Shown: positions 53,291 through 62,646 of the stretch, piece after piece
Numbering within the stretch: the stretch's first letter is position 1
Layout: the number at the start of each line of letters is the position of its first letter
Origin: Promethearchaeota archaeon
GTDB taxonomy: Archaea > Asgardarchaeota > Lokiarchaeia > Sigyniarchaeales > SOKP01
NCBI GenBank assembly: GCA_019058365.1
Contig: JAHPZE010000023.1
Span: 1 to 64,000 of the forward strand
Direction: 5' to 3'
Length of the DNA stretch: 64,000 bases
Translations under genes and position numbers: made by a program
The notes under the pieces: generated by a model
Told to the model about the DNA's origin: nothing
Seen by the model: only the letters and a program-made list of their open reading frames with translations
The model's database searches: none

Positions 53291-53812
53291 TTATAAAAAT
53301 CGATCATCCAATTCCATACCACAGCTAGGACAATGCTTTTTCATGTGAAAATTTTTATCAGCTTTAATAATATTGACTAATTCGTTTTCTAGATTAGAGT
53401 AAATATCCTTGAGCATTATATCTTCAATTGAAATTAGCTTCAACTTTCCTTTTTGATATAATTTAAGCTTTTCTTCTTTTCTCTTCATGTATTTTTTTCC
53501 ATAATAACCCCAATATTCTATATAAACTTCATATTCTGGCAGATACCAATCATACTTGATTAAATTACCTCGGATTCTTATTGCATTTTCATATTCATGC
53601 TCAAGACCAAGGCGATGGAGATGATTGTCAATTATTAATTCTCCTTTTGATTTTACGATGTGTCCATCAAGGCATTTAAAACTCGTTGCTCTTTGAGGGC
53701 GAAATTTTCTTCTATAAAAATTCAGAATTTTGAGAATAATCCAATAAATGATTCCAAAACATATAACAAAAATAATACCTCCTAAAATGAAAAAAACAAT
53801 AAGTTGCCTCAG
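53291..53812 (-). CDS. membrane-anchored PD-(D/E)XK nuclease-like protein, CTG start
   Basis: 173 aa. Residues 4-30 are one hydrophobic helix (FFILGGIIFVICFGIIYWII). Then a restriction-endonuclease-like fold: Glu58 in SKGELIIDNHL, Asp88 in KYDWYLPEY, Glu99 in VYIEYWGYYGKKYMKR (E-x-W-G pattern), and LKLISIEDI; finally CPSCG at 161-165. The frame is open only after a stop, with no ATG/GTG/TTG in the first 100 or so codons. CTG at 53810-53812 sits 5 bases after GGTGAT of a strong AAAAGGTGATC Shine-Dalgarno. Substrate and orientation (nuclease in cytosol) are inference. Confidence 0.72.
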   Translation of the reverse strand: MRQLIVFFILGGIIFVICFGIIYWIILKILNFYRRKFRPQRATSFKCLDGHIVKSKGELIIDNHLHRLGLEHEYENAIRIRGNLIKYDWYLPEYEVYIEYWGYYGKKYMKRKEEKLKLYQKGKLKLISIEDIMLKDIYSNLENELVNIIKADKNFHMKKHCPSCGMELDDRFL

Positions 53813-53817
53813 ATTTG

Positions 53818-53823
53818 ATCACC
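53818..53823 (-). promoter_or_regulatory. Shine-Dalgarno deciding a CTG start
   Basis: Minus-strand GGTGAT, within AAAAGGTGATC, 5 bases before CTG at 53810-53812. An in-frame TGA overlaps it, so no longer N-terminal extension is possible. Confidence 0.6.
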
Positions 53824-54026
53824 TTTTATAGATTTCGATTATAGCAATCTATTTTCTACATTCAAAGGATCAACTTACCTTTTATTTAAACATTAGCACT
53901 TAGGAGTTAACAGTAATTTATCATACAGATATTTTGAATAAAAAAAAGAGAGTTCTTTATTTATTCAAAAATTCTATTAACAATTCAAGAATTTAACTTT
54001 TCTTTTTAAACGAAAATTCTAATAAT

Positions 54027-54860
54027 TTAAATATGATTATTTAACCAATTACTAAGATCATTTAATACTATTCGTCTATCTTTTTCAAGCTCATTATATA
54101 CTTCATGATATAATCCATCATAGATTTTAATGGTTTTATCATCCATGGTAAACCAATTATTAAGTTCTTCAGCTCCCTTAATTAGTTTATCATCTGAGCC
54201 ACACTGAACTAATAAATTAATTTTAAAATCACTAATAACTCGTTTGAGATTATTGAAATTCTTTACCATCTCATAAGCTAACCTTGCGGAAATATTTTCA
54301 GCATTAACGAATGGATCGTTCTTATAATTTTGCACTACTTCTGAATCGTGGCTTAAAAATTTCGCATCAATTCTAGGGTTAAATTTCATTTTAGGTGCAA
54401 TTTTTGAGAAAATTTTAGCTAAGAATTTTAAAAATCCGATAGTTTCTTTACCGGGGTTTGTGCCCACTCCCGAAAGAATAAGACCATTTAAAAGTTGCTC
54501 GTATTTTTCAGTAAAATAGATAGCAATAAATGAACCTAATGAATGACCTAACATGAATATAGGTAAATTAAGATGTTGTTCTTTTATTATATCGTAAAAT
54601 TTCTTTTCATCTTCAATAAACTGGTCAAATAAATCCACGTAATTCCTTAATCCTTCAGATTTTCCATGTCCACGATGATCGTTGGCATAAATTGCATAGC
54701 CTTTTGGAACTAATTCATTTACTATATGTAGATACCTACCAGAATGCTCAAATCCTCCATGTACAAGCTGAATAACCGCTTTAGAAGATTCTGGAATCCA
54801 ACCTTGATAATAAATTTGTAAATCTTTTACTCCTTTAAATGCTCCTTCTATATGTTTCAT
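54027..54860 (-). CDS. alpha/beta hydrolase (monoacylglycerol lipase/lysophospholipase-like)
   Basis: 277 aa of the Hydrolase_4/S33 type: HGGFEHSGRY oxyanion loop, nucleophile Ser107 in MLGHSLGS, Asp in CGSDDKLIKG and His in DGLYHEVYNE. Cytosolic, cleaving fatty-acyl esters or similar. A short relic fragment resembling its N-terminal segment (SKAVIQ) is seen at about 58140-58185. Confidence 0.88.
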   Translation of the reverse strand: MKHIEGAFKGVKDLQIYYQGWIPESSKAVIQLVHGGFEHSGRYLHIVNELVPKGYAIYANDHRGHGKSEGLRNYVDLFDQFIEDEKKFYDIIKEQHLNLPIFMLGHSLGSFIAIYFTEKYEQLLNGLILSGVGTNPGKETIGFLKFLAKIFSKIAPKMKFNPRIDAKFLSHDSEVVQNYKNDPFVNAENISARLAYEMVKNFNNLKRVISDFKINLLVQCGSDDKLIKGAEELNNWFTMDDKTIKIYDGLYHEVYNELEKDRRIVLNDLSNWLNNHI

Positions 54861-55059
54861 ACGTTACACACAAATTTTATATTATAAATAATGAAATATT
54901 TTTTTTTTAAATATATAATGAAATGACTCGTATCAATTCTCCTTAATTACGAAGGTTATATATAATTAATCCTCGAAAATTCATTAATTAGTAATTCTTA
55001 AAATATTATGATTAACTGAAAAGCTAAATAGATTTATAGTTAATTTTCTAAATATTATT

Positions 55060-56001
55060 ATGGAGAAAAAAGCTTATCGAATTGATATTCATCATCATAT
55101 TTTACCTCCAGAATATCTTAAATCTTTAGCGAAAATTGAAGTAATTACCGCTGGGAATGTAGCTTTTCCCACATGGGCTCCAGAAGAAAGTTTGGCGGTA
55201 ATGGATAAATTAGGTATAGGGACTGCGATAACTTCAATTTCTTCACCTGGAGTATATTTTGGAGATAGTAAATTCACAATAGAGTTGGCACGACTGTGCA
55301 ATGATTTTTCAGCTTATTTAATAAACAAGTATCCTCAACGATTTGGGGGATTTGCAACATTACCCTTACCAGATATTGAAGCATCATTGATCGAATTAGA
55401 GTATGCATTAGATACATTGGAATTAGATGGTGTTGTTCTACTTTCTAATATAAATGGAAAATATTTGGGTGATCCCGATTTCGAAGAACTCTTTTCAGAG
55501 CTAAGTCGGAGAAAAACAGTAGTATTTATTCATCCCGATGCACCTCCTGTTGAGAAACTCCCCAAACTCAGTTTTCCTACATCTGTGTTAGAATTTGTTT
55601 TTGATACAACCCGAACAGTTGCAAATCTGTTGCATCATGGAATCCTCAAACGATATTCTGAAATTAAATTTATTCTGGGGCATGCTGGAGGCGCTGCTCC
55701 TTATTTAGCTTGGAGGATTACTTTTGGGAATAAGAGGCTAATTAAATATCTAAAAAAGTTCTATTATGATATGGCAATATCAGCAACACCTTATGTATTT
55801 AATACCCTTATGGAATTAACAGATCCATCAAAAATGCTTTTAGGTAGTGATTATCCTTTTGTTCATGAAATTGTGGCAAAAGAAATGATTCAAGGAATTG
55901 GAACATATGAAGGATTTAATGAGGAAGATTGTACTGCTATTGAACAAGAGAATGCACGCTCTCTTTTTCCTCGTTTTAAATATGATCAATATACTATTTA
56001 G
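55060..56001 (+). CDS. amidohydrolase-family (ACMSD-like) metal-dependent hydrolase/decarboxylase
   Basis: 313 aa TIM barrel of the Amidohydrolase_2 family: the metal-binding HHH of DIHHHILPPEY, VVFIHPDAPP, FILGHAGGAAP and LLGSDYPFVHE. The family contains 2-amino-3-carboxymuconate-6-semialdehyde decarboxylase and aromatic-acid decarboxylases; substrate here unknown. Single gene, facing the hydrolase divergently. Confidence 0.85.
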   Translation: MEKKAYRIDIHHHILPPEYLKSLAKIEVITAGNVAFPTWAPEESLAVMDKLGIGTAITSISSPGVYFGDSKFTIELARLCNDFSAYLINKYPQRFGGFATLPLPDIEASLIELEYALDTLELDGVVLLSNINGKYLGDPDFEELFSELSRRKTVVFIHPDAPPVEKLPKLSFPTSVLEFVFDTTRTVANLLHHGILKRYSEIKFILGHAGGAAPYLAWRITFGNKRLIKYLKKFYYDMAISATPYVFNTLMELTDPSKMLLGSDYPFVHEIVAKEMIQGIGTYEGFNEEDCTAIEQENARSLFPRFKYDQYTI

Positions 56002-56139
56002 AAAGATCCTTGTATTTAAATCAATGAATATTTTTTCATTAGTATGAGATTCTTTCAAATGTTATCGAAACATATAATGTGAAATTTATATGTTGGGATT
56101 TTCTTATAACATCTTAGAAAAGAAGAATATTCGGTGTGG

Positions 56140-56940
56140 ATGGGAATGATCGTTATATTATCATATTTTCATACTAAAATCGGACCATTAATCTTTTATT
56201 CTTTTCCAAAAACTCAGTTGGATAGAGAAGTATTAGATAGAATATATGATATAATGGATCAACCGAGCAAGGAAGAATTTTTGAGTCAATCTTTCGAAAA
56301 TTTAAAATTATTGAACTATTATTTTCAAATACACTCAGATTGGGCTCGTGGTAAGAACGAAATGGTAATGGTCTCAATAATTATTAATCAGCAAATTTCA
56401 CCTGAAATTGAAGAGACTATTTCTATATTATGTAAAAAATTTTCAAAAAAGATGCAATCGAATGAAGAGATTTTTACTGGGTTCCATATATATGATTTAG
56501 ACAATTACGATGAAGTTGATAAACAAAGTATAATAAAGAACGATTCCTTGATCAAAGATTGGGTACAAGATTTATATTGGGAAGTAATGGGAGATACCAG
56601 AAGAAAATCAGAAGAAGAGAAAATAACTTTGTTATTAAATGACCGATATATATTTGAATCCTTAGAAGAGATGTCAAAAGAGTTGAAGACCATCAGTAGG
56701 GAGATCAGTTTAAGTAGGGATTCGCATAAAAAGAACTCTAATATCCAAAAATCAATTTCAACTTTGAATAAAATTATTGATGATTTATATGAAGGATATA
56801 TAGAAAAGATGACTGTGCTTGATATCGAGGATGAAAAAGGCTTATTGGTTACTGAAGATGAATTAAATGCTGATATTCAAAAAAATAAAAAAGAATTAAT
56901 TCGTGTTTTAGAAGAAGAAGTTACCCGAAATAAAAAATAA
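56140..56940 (+). CDS. longin-like protein with C-terminal coiled coil
   Basis: 266 aa. The first 120 residues (IVILSYFHTKIGPLIFYSFP, NYYFQIHSDWARGKNEMVMV) resemble an Asgard longin-like/profilin-like-adjacent domain that binds or regulates small GTPases. Residues about 175-266 are helical and charged, likely a coiled coil (LEEMSKELKTISREISLS). The first in-frame candidates are GTG 56134, ATG 56140 and ATG 56146. Role in vesicle or GTPase control is inference. Confidence 0.6.
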   Translation: MGMIVILSYFHTKIGPLIFYSFPKTQLDREVLDRIYDIMDQPSKEEFLSQSFENLKLLNYYFQIHSDWARGKNEMVMVSIIINQQISPEIEETISILCKKFSKKMQSNEEIFTGFHIYDLDNYDEVDKQSIIKNDSLIKDWVQDLYWEVMGDTRRKSEEEKITLLLNDRYIFESLEEMSKELKTISREISLSRDSHKKNSNIQKSISTLNKIIDDLYEGYIEKMTVLDIEDEKGLLVTEDELNADIQKNKKELIRVLEEEVTRNKK

Positions 56941-56950
56941 CTTTTTAATC

Positions 56951-57667
56951 TTATTCATTTTTCCTAAATTCTTTAAGGTTATCTGGTGGCCACGCTCGAG
57001 GGGTAATACCATCTTTAATATAACGAAAATCACATATTGGTGCACCATTTCCGATTGTTTGGGTACGTTTCAAACCATATCCATATGCTTGAGCTTGTGC
57101 ATAATCTGAGATACATACAAATGGCATAAAATGCTCTGCTCCTTGACTTTTATAAAATTTGTATACACCACATTCAATATAATCTACTCCAAAAGTAAAC
57201 GTTTTCCCGTCACTCTCAACAAAATCTAATACCCAATCACCTGGATATTTACGTGCTTTCGAATTCTTAGCGTGTTCTTTTTCTTTAATGAAAAATTCCT
57301 CTGTGAAAATGTCATCGGTAGGTGGTATCACTTTGTAGAACGCCTCGTAAAGTTGATAAGTTAAGTTGCCAATCTCCATAAATTCAAGTCCTTCTTTCTC
57401 AAAAAATCGAAGAAACGGTAATAAAAGAGCGGCATTGATAAGAGAATCCGTTAGATGGTTATCATTACCTCCCACATAAGGAAGTTGGGGGATAAGTGTT
57501 TCGAATTCATCACGAGTATATGTAGAAATCTTATTGAATTTTAATTCTCCGAATTTATCTATTAATATTTGTTTTACTATATTTATTGCCACATTAAATG
57601 TTCTCATCAAAATTCTTTTTTTCTTTATATAATAGTTTGTTTCTTTTACATTAGACATTTTTTTCAA
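56951..57667 (-). CDS. L-2-amino-thiazoline-4-carboxylic acid hydrolase-like protein
   Basis: 238 aa. MPFVCISDYAQAQAYGYGLK and GNGAPICDFRYIKDG are the conserved blocks of the ATC hydrolase family, which opens a thiazoline ring in cysteine biosynthesis in some bacteria; in archaea such proteins are common and uncharacterised. Related in type to DUF6125 near 15.4 kb. Substrate not certain. Convergent with the longin-like gene, ending 10 bases from it. Confidence 0.83.
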   Translation of the reverse strand: MKKMSNVKETNYYIKKKRILMRTFNVAINIVKQILIDKFGELKFNKISTYTRDEFETLIPQLPYVGGNDNHLTDSLINAALLLPFLRFFEKEGLEFMEIGNLTYQLYEAFYKVIPPTDDIFTEEFFIKEKEHAKNSKARKYPGDWVLDFVESDGKTFTFGVDYIECGVYKFYKSQGAEHFMPFVCISDYAQAQAYGYGLKRTQTIGNGAPICDFRYIKDGITPRAWPPDNLKEFRKNE

Positions 57668-58199
57668 TCTTGAGTTTCAATTCCTTTTAATAATATAGTT
57701 TTAAATTAAAAGTTTTTAATTAATTTTAATCTTATAAGAAAAGCATAATTCTTGCAATATTCTTTTAGAAAAAGCTGTGTTAATAATTTAAAGTCTTTAA
57801 TTATTAAAGCTTAACCTTTAAATCTAATTATTAAAATTAAAGGGATATGCCTCGGTATTTAGGCGAAAAAAGGAAGGATTAATTTTTAGGAAATTTAATT
57901 TGATTCAGGTATTTTAACCATTCCTCGAAAGGTTTTCTTGCTTCCCACCATAAATATTTAGCATCATCATGAGGAATTTGAGTATCCATATAATATTGCT
58001 CATCTTCATGAATCATTTCTTTACATTTACGGAAACCAGCAATTAATATGTCAATATCTTCTGGAGGAAGAGATGGAATTTTCTGTTTCCAAATTGATTT
58101 AGGATATTTTTATATCTATCAGAATGTTAAAAGTATCGTTGTACAATTTGAATAACTGCTTTGAGAAAATCTGGTACCATCATTAAAAATAAAAAAAAA
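57668..58199. other. intergenic region with gene relics
   Basis: About 530 bases. It holds an open but start-less run on the minus strand (57879-58109) that reads KYPKSIWKQKIPSLPP and ends FPKN, which may be a truncated gene, and a short stretch near 58140-58185 resembling the start of the lipase gene. The rest is AT-rich with nothing I can support. Confidence 0.45.
57879..58109 (-). pseudogene. start-less coding relic
   Basis: 77 codons open on the minus strand with biased codon use (EDIDILIAGFRK, then KYLWWEARKPFEEWLKYL), but the 5' end begins right after a stop and no start or Shine-Dalgarno precedes it. Probably the 3' end of a lost gene. Family unrecognised. Confidence 0.4.
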
Positions 58200-58748
58200 T
58201 TAATAATGTGTGGAAGCAAAACCGAAGGCGATAAATATGATTAAACCCATTGTAAGGCACATAAATCCATAGATGTAATAAGCCCTGAGGTATTTATCAC
58301 TTAAAAACATAAGATCTGTCATATACCAACTCACACATCCACCAATACCCCAGATGGTTATGTCAGTTATAATATTTGTCGCACTGTCGAATATTACTTT
58401 TATTCCTACGAAATAAAGGAGTGTATTTTCTATAAGTTCCCAAAGTCCAGAGATAATAACGATAATTAACCAGTAAAGTACAAAACTTTTAAATTCTGGG
58501 TCGTTAATTGGATCTTTTGGAGTACCAGTTCTATTTTTGATAATCCACCCGATTGTAAATGCTATAACAAACAGTGAAACACCCCAAAGGAAATGTGCTA
58601 TTGACCAATAATCAAATGAGGCGATTGAGATTTCTGGTTCATTCAATGCTATTACAGGAACATTAAAAAATGCTCCTATTATAGCGGTTAGGATCAAAAC
58701 TACAAATAAACCCAGTATTATTAAAAGAGGTATGTTTCTTTTTTCCAT
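58200..58748 (-). CDS. uncharacterised five-helix membrane protein
   Basis: 182 aa. Hydrophobic segments at about 6-27, 47-67, 86-108, 130-150 and 158-178. Conserved-looking motifs SIAHFLWGVSLFVIAF, GLWELIENTLLYFVGIKV and NIITDITIWGIGG; I do not recognise the family. I chose ATG 58748 over GTG 58760. Stand-alone gene. Confidence 0.7.
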   Translation of the reverse strand: MEKRNIPLLIILGLFVVLILTAIIGAFFNVPVIALNEPEISIASFDYWSIAHFLWGVSLFVIAFTIGWIIKNRTGTPKDPINDPEFKSFVLYWLIIVIISGLWELIENTLLYFVGIKVIFDSATNIITDITIWGIGGCVSWYMTDLMFLSDKYLRAYYIYGFMCLTMGLIIFIAFGFASTHY

Positions 58749-58877
58749 AATTAAAACCACTTAATTATTTCAATTTAATTAGAATTTCATTTTTAGTAAC
58801 ATCGAATAAGATATCTTATAATAAATAACTTAACATTTTTACTGAAATCATTTAATAATACGTATAACAATCTCTTT

Positions 58878-59357
58878 TTAGATAAAAGGAGTATAATGTT
58901 TATTTCTCTTTTCTACATATTGCTGGTGGTACTCCTCTGCTTGCCAAAAATCTGAAGCGGGAACTATTTGAGTTACTATTTGCCTTTTAAAACGATGAGA
59001 TGCTTCCATCTTAGCCTTAGAATTCTCGGCTTTTTCCTTTTGCTTCAAATCTAAATAAAAAATTGCTGAACGATATTGTGTACCAACATCGGGACCTTGG
59101 CGATTTAAAGTTGTAGGATCATGAATAGACCAGAATACATCTAATAACTCGTCATATGATACTTTAGATGGATCAAATAAGATTTCTACAGCCTCTGCAT
59201 GACCAGTTTTATGGGAACACACGTCTTTATAAGTAGGATTGGAAAATTGGCCACCGATATATCCCACACGAGTAGATACAATACCTTCTAATTTTCTAAA
59301 ATTCGCTTCTATACCCCAAAAACAACCAGCCGCAAAAATAGCTTTTTCAATCTTCAT
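58878..59357 (-). CDS. msrA: peptide methionine sulfoxide reductase MsrA
   Basis: 159 aa. Catalytic Cys12 in the AAGCFWGIE signature, then GYIGGQFSNPTYKDVCS, FDPSKVSYDELLDVFW and DFWQAEEYHQQY; complete for MsrA. Reduces the S-epimer of methionine sulfoxide. I chose ATG 59357 because the upstream frame (to 59555) overlaps the divergent MsrB gene and lacks MsrA residues. Paired with MsrB. Confidence 0.95.
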   Translation of the reverse strand: MKIEKAIFAAGCFWGIEANFRKLEGIVSTRVGYIGGQFSNPTYKDVCSHKTGHAEAVEILFDPSKVSYDELLDVFWSIHDPTTLNRQGPDVGTQYRSAIFYLDLKQKEKAENSKAKMEASHRFKRQIVTQIVPASDFWQAEEYHQQYVEKRNKHYTPFI

Positions 59358-59509
59358 ACTTTTATTCAATTGAATCATAAAGTTAAAGCTAAGTCTAATT
59401 TTATATAAATTTCTAAAGAATATTGGATTTTTATTATAAGAAAGTAGAAATAATACTTTTATTGTATATAAGGCAAGGATTCTAATAACTGTAATATCAT
59501 TTAAAAAGT

Positions 59510-59908
59510 ATGGAGTCTGAAAATACAAAAGATAATTGGAAAAAGAAGTTAACAAAAGAACAATATCGGGTCCTCCGCGAGAAAGGAACTGAACCCGCCT
59601 TTACAGGAAAATATTGGAACAATCATAAAGAAGGTATTTATAAGTGTGCGGGTTGCGGTGCACCATTATTCTCTTCTGAGAAAAAGTTTGATTCAGGAAC
59701 AGGATGGCCTAGCTTTGATAATCCTATTGATAAAGCTAATGTTGATGAAAAATTAGATACAAGTTATGGAATGAAACGCACTGAAGTGCTCTGTAGTAAA
59801 TGTGGAGGACATTTGGGGCATGTATTTAATGATGGACCAAAGACTACTGGATGTAGATATTGTATAAATTCAATATCCTTAGATTTTGAACCTGATAATC
59901 AGAAATAA
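59510..59908 (+). CDS. msrB: peptide methionine sulfoxide reductase MsrB
   Basis: 132 aa. Zinc cysteines C46/C49 (CAGC) and C95/C98 (CSKC), DSGTGWPSF, and catalytic Cys118 in GCRYCINS. Reduces the R-epimer of methionine sulfoxide. Divergent from msrA with a 150-base shared promoter, so both would respond to oxidative stress together. Confidence 0.95.
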   Translation: MESENTKDNWKKKLTKEQYRVLREKGTEPAFTGKYWNNHKEGIYKCAGCGAPLFSSEKKFDSGTGWPSFDNPIDKANVDEKLDTSYGMKRTEVLCSKCGGHLGHVFNDGPKTTGCRYCINSISLDFEPDNQK

Positions 59909-59932
59909 TTTTATAGGATAATATAATTTCCC

Positions 59933-60214
59933 TTAGTTTGTATTCCATTCTGAAAATCCAAGAATACTTCCACAGAAGGGACAATACCACATCTTTTTTC
60001 GCTTAGTATACTCACCTTTAAATCCTCGAAATTTTTTTCGTCCTTTTTTATCTACCTCAGTAGCATAAAAATCATAAATGTGAAGTTCTTTTTTACAAAA
60101 AGGGCATTTTGGGTTTACATGAGAAGATGATTTGAAATCATATCCACAACTGGGGCAAATTTGTTTATTAATATCAAGATCTAGTCCACATTTCCAGCAA
60201 CCTTTATTAAACAT
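59933..60214 (-). CDS. multi-zinc-ribbon protein
   Basis: 93 aa with paired cysteines CWKCG, CPSCG, CPFCKK and CPFCG, that is, two zinc ribbons, the second split by a basic RKKFRGFKGEYTKRKK stretch. No membrane segment. Convergent with msrB. Nucleic-acid or protein adaptor role is a guess. Confidence 0.75.
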   Translation of the reverse strand: MFNKGCWKCGLDLDINKQICPSCGYDFKSSSHVNPKCPFCKKELHIYDFYATEVDKKGRKKFRGFKGEYTKRKKMWYCPFCGSILGFSEWNTN

Positions 60215-60664
60215 AATTATCCAAATTAATTAATTAAGAATTGAATTTCTAATTGTTTTGATTAAGAATAAAGCTTTCTATATTTATATAGATTTCAATC
60301 TATTATTATTTCGAATATTTAGATCCTAGCTGATTATACACTAAGAAAATACTTAAAATTTCTATATAGAATATTGGGAATGTTATTTTTTATTATAATA
60401 GTGATGATATCTTTAATTATGAGAATTACATTATTCTTTGAGTGATATCTAACAGTTTAATATTCTTAGTTATATATATAGTTAATAGGATTAATATTTC
60501 ATATGATTCTCATTCTTTTATTCTTCTAAATGAATAAATACTATAATATCATCTAAATTAATGATATTCTTGCACATATAAAAGCCTCAAATTCAGAATA
60601 TATATAATTTAAATGCATGATTAGCTTAGTAAAGCTTAAATGCATGATTAACTTAGTAAACCTT
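60215..60664. other. AT-rich intergenic region with a 27-bp tandem duplication
   Basis: About 450 bases without a gene. Close to its end two 27-base copies differing at two positions (60610-60636 and 60637-60663) begin TAAATGCATGATTA and end just before the Mop-domain ATG at 60665. They may carry duplicated regulatory or leader sequence. Confidence 0.5.
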
Positions 60665-60880
60665 ATGCCAGAAATTAGTGCTAGAAATGTATTAAAGGGT
60701 AAAGTAAAAAAAGTAATTCATGGTGCCGTAAACTCTGAGATTATTGTTCAATTACCAGGAGGGATTGAAATAGCTTCTATAATTACAAAGGTGTCTGCTG
60801 AAAAGTTAAAACTAAAAACAGGAGTGGAAGTATCAGCAATTATAAAAGCTACTAATGTTATGCTAGCAACCGGTTTTTAG
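60665..60880 (+). CDS. molybdopterin-binding (Mop/TOBE) domain protein
   Basis: 71 aa, a single Mop domain: SARNVLKGKVKKVIHGAVNS, EIIVQLPGGIEIASIITKVS and IIKATNVMLA. Such small proteins store molybdate or tungstate as multimers, relevant to the tungsten or molybdenum enzymes of archaea. ATG 60665 is chosen since upstream in-frame ATGs are within the tandem duplication and lack family residues. Confidence 0.9.
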   Translation: MPEISARNVLKGKVKKVIHGAVNSEIIVQLPGGIEIASIITKVSAEKLKLKTGVEVSAIIKATNVMLATGF

Positions 60881-60922
60881 TTATACAAAAGTTTAGAGTT
60901 TAAGAGATTTATATTTAAATCT

Positions 60923-62272
60923 TTATTGTAAATCCACATCATTTTTTATCTTAGGGTAACTTTTATTTTTTTTTCTTTTGGGTTTGCTTCGAACTGTAAT
61001 ATCATAAAGCCATTTATAGATACTTAAACTCTTAATATTCATGATAGGTTTAGTGGATACCCTAACTTCTTTAATTTTTCTCAATAATCCGAGAACAATA
61101 GTGATTCGTAAAATTCCAGATATGAGAAAGATGAAATGATAAGAGTTCATAAAAGAGATTTTAATAAAGCTAATAAGAGAACTCCCAAGAAGTCCTCCAC
61201 CAATTATAGCTAATCCAATTAAGGAGTTATAAATAGCAATATACTTACCACGTCTTTTAGATGGGATATTATCGTAAATAAAGTTAGACGCTGCTAAATT
61301 GAATGCTGTCCAGCCAATTCCACTGAATATTTGAATACCTAAGAAGATTTGGAGAGGAGTGACGTAAAAGATCCAGAAAAAGGGTAAAAAAGGGATTATA
61401 ACTGCTCCAATTTGAAGCAACTTCACATTTCCGAACCTATCAGAAAATCTTCCTAATATTGGAAAAATAATAAGTCCTACCAATGTTGATGATAAATTAA
61501 TAATAATAAAAAGAGAATATCCGAAGTTTAATTGGGTTAACATATAAATAGAGAAGAATGGTTTTGCAATCCATTGTGCGAATGTTAAAAAAGAGACAAA
61601 TATAGTAAAGTTTCCAAAATTACTTTTAGGAATTTCTTTAATGAATTGGCTAGTTTTTACGTGATCATTTGTTTCAAAATAGAAAGGAGGGTAATAATGT
61701 TTAGTAAAAAGAAATGCTGAAGTTAAACGAGTGATAAGACCAAAAGTAAATAATAAGATAAATCCATAATAAACTAAATCCTGAAATTTAAACCAATCTA
61801 ACATAAAAGATAATAAGATAATTCCAATTATCCCTATCGATTGGGTAATTAGATTTCTTTTTGCAAAATATCTACCCCTATTATTCTCAGGAACAATATC
61901 TCCCATTAGCGAAAACCATGGAGGAGTCATGATTCCTGAGAATAACATATAAACCAAAAATACTATAATCAGTATCCAAGGAAGATACGACTGAATAAGA
62001 TTAAATTGGTATAAAAGAGCTATAATTATAAATAAAGGCCATATAAGAGCCTGTCCCAAAATTCCGCATATTAAAATTTTTTTTCGCGACTTATTTTCAA
62101 TTTGACGAGAACCTATCATTTGTCCAATTGGAGATGCTAAATTTCCTAAAGAAGATATTATCCCTGTTTGAAATAATGAGGAATTAAGACTAAGAGAAAA
62201 CGGAACGATATAATTATCTGATAAAACACTACTAAATACTCCAAAAGATCCTTCAGCAATCGAAACCTTCAT
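60923..62272 (-). CDS. MFS transporter
   Basis: 449 aa with twelve hydrophobic segments and typical major-facilitator loops (GRFSDRFGNVKL, PPWFSLMGDIVPENNRGRYFAKRN, a strong motif A-like region). The substrate is unknown. Single gene; convergent with the Mop gene, with a 43-base gap. Confidence 0.9.
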   Translation of the reverse strand: MKVSIAEGSFGVFSSVLSDNYIVPFSLSLNSSLFQTGIISSLGNLASPIGQMIGSRQIENKSRKKILICGILGQALIWPLFIIIALLYQFNLIQSYLPWILIIVFLVYMLFSGIMTPPWFSLMGDIVPENNRGRYFAKRNLITQSIGIIGIILLSFMLDWFKFQDLVYYGFILLFTFGLITRLTSAFLFTKHYYPPFYFETNDHVKTSQFIKEIPKSNFGNFTIFVSFLTFAQWIAKPFFSIYMLTQLNFGYSLFIIINLSSTLVGLIIFPILGRFSDRFGNVKLLQIGAVIIPFLPFFWIFYVTPLQIFLGIQIFSGIGWTAFNLAASNFIYDNIPSKRRGKYIAIYNSLIGLAIIGGGLLGSSLISFIKISFMNSYHFIFLISGILRITIVLGLLRKIKEVRVSTKPIMNIKSLSIYKWLYDITVRSKPKRKKNKSYPKIKNDVDLQ

Positions 62273-62646
62273 TGTTTTCTTTTTGAGTTTCTCTTCAATG
62301 TAGACATCAACATCATCTATTGGAGCTGAAATTTAAATCACGAATTTTAACTATTAAGTAATATCCCCATGAAAGGAGGGTTGTTATTATTCATTTTAAA
62401 TGATTCAACTAATTAAAAAATTTAATATTATTTTTTTTATTTTCATTATTTGTATTAAAAAAGTTTAAATACTTGATTACATTCAAATTGAACTTAGGAA
62501 TCATGAAAATAAATCATCTTCTTATTCAATTTATATTCTAAAAAAATCTCTGAAAAATTTTCAGCTTATTTATTACGCTAATAAAGGTTCATTATAAAAA
62601 TGATAATTAGGCTTACAATATAATTATAAGGGTAGAGGTTATAAAA
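62273..62646. other. AT-rich intergenic region, no gene seen
   Basis: About 375 bases between the divergent MFS and methyltransferase genes; nothing coding or RNA-like that I can support. A TATA-like sequence about 60 bases before the methyltransferase start is its probable promoter. Confidence 0.4.

Noticed and set aside
59358..59555. Longer N-terminus for MsrA
   Set aside because: The extension overlaps the divergent msrB start and has no MsrA residues.
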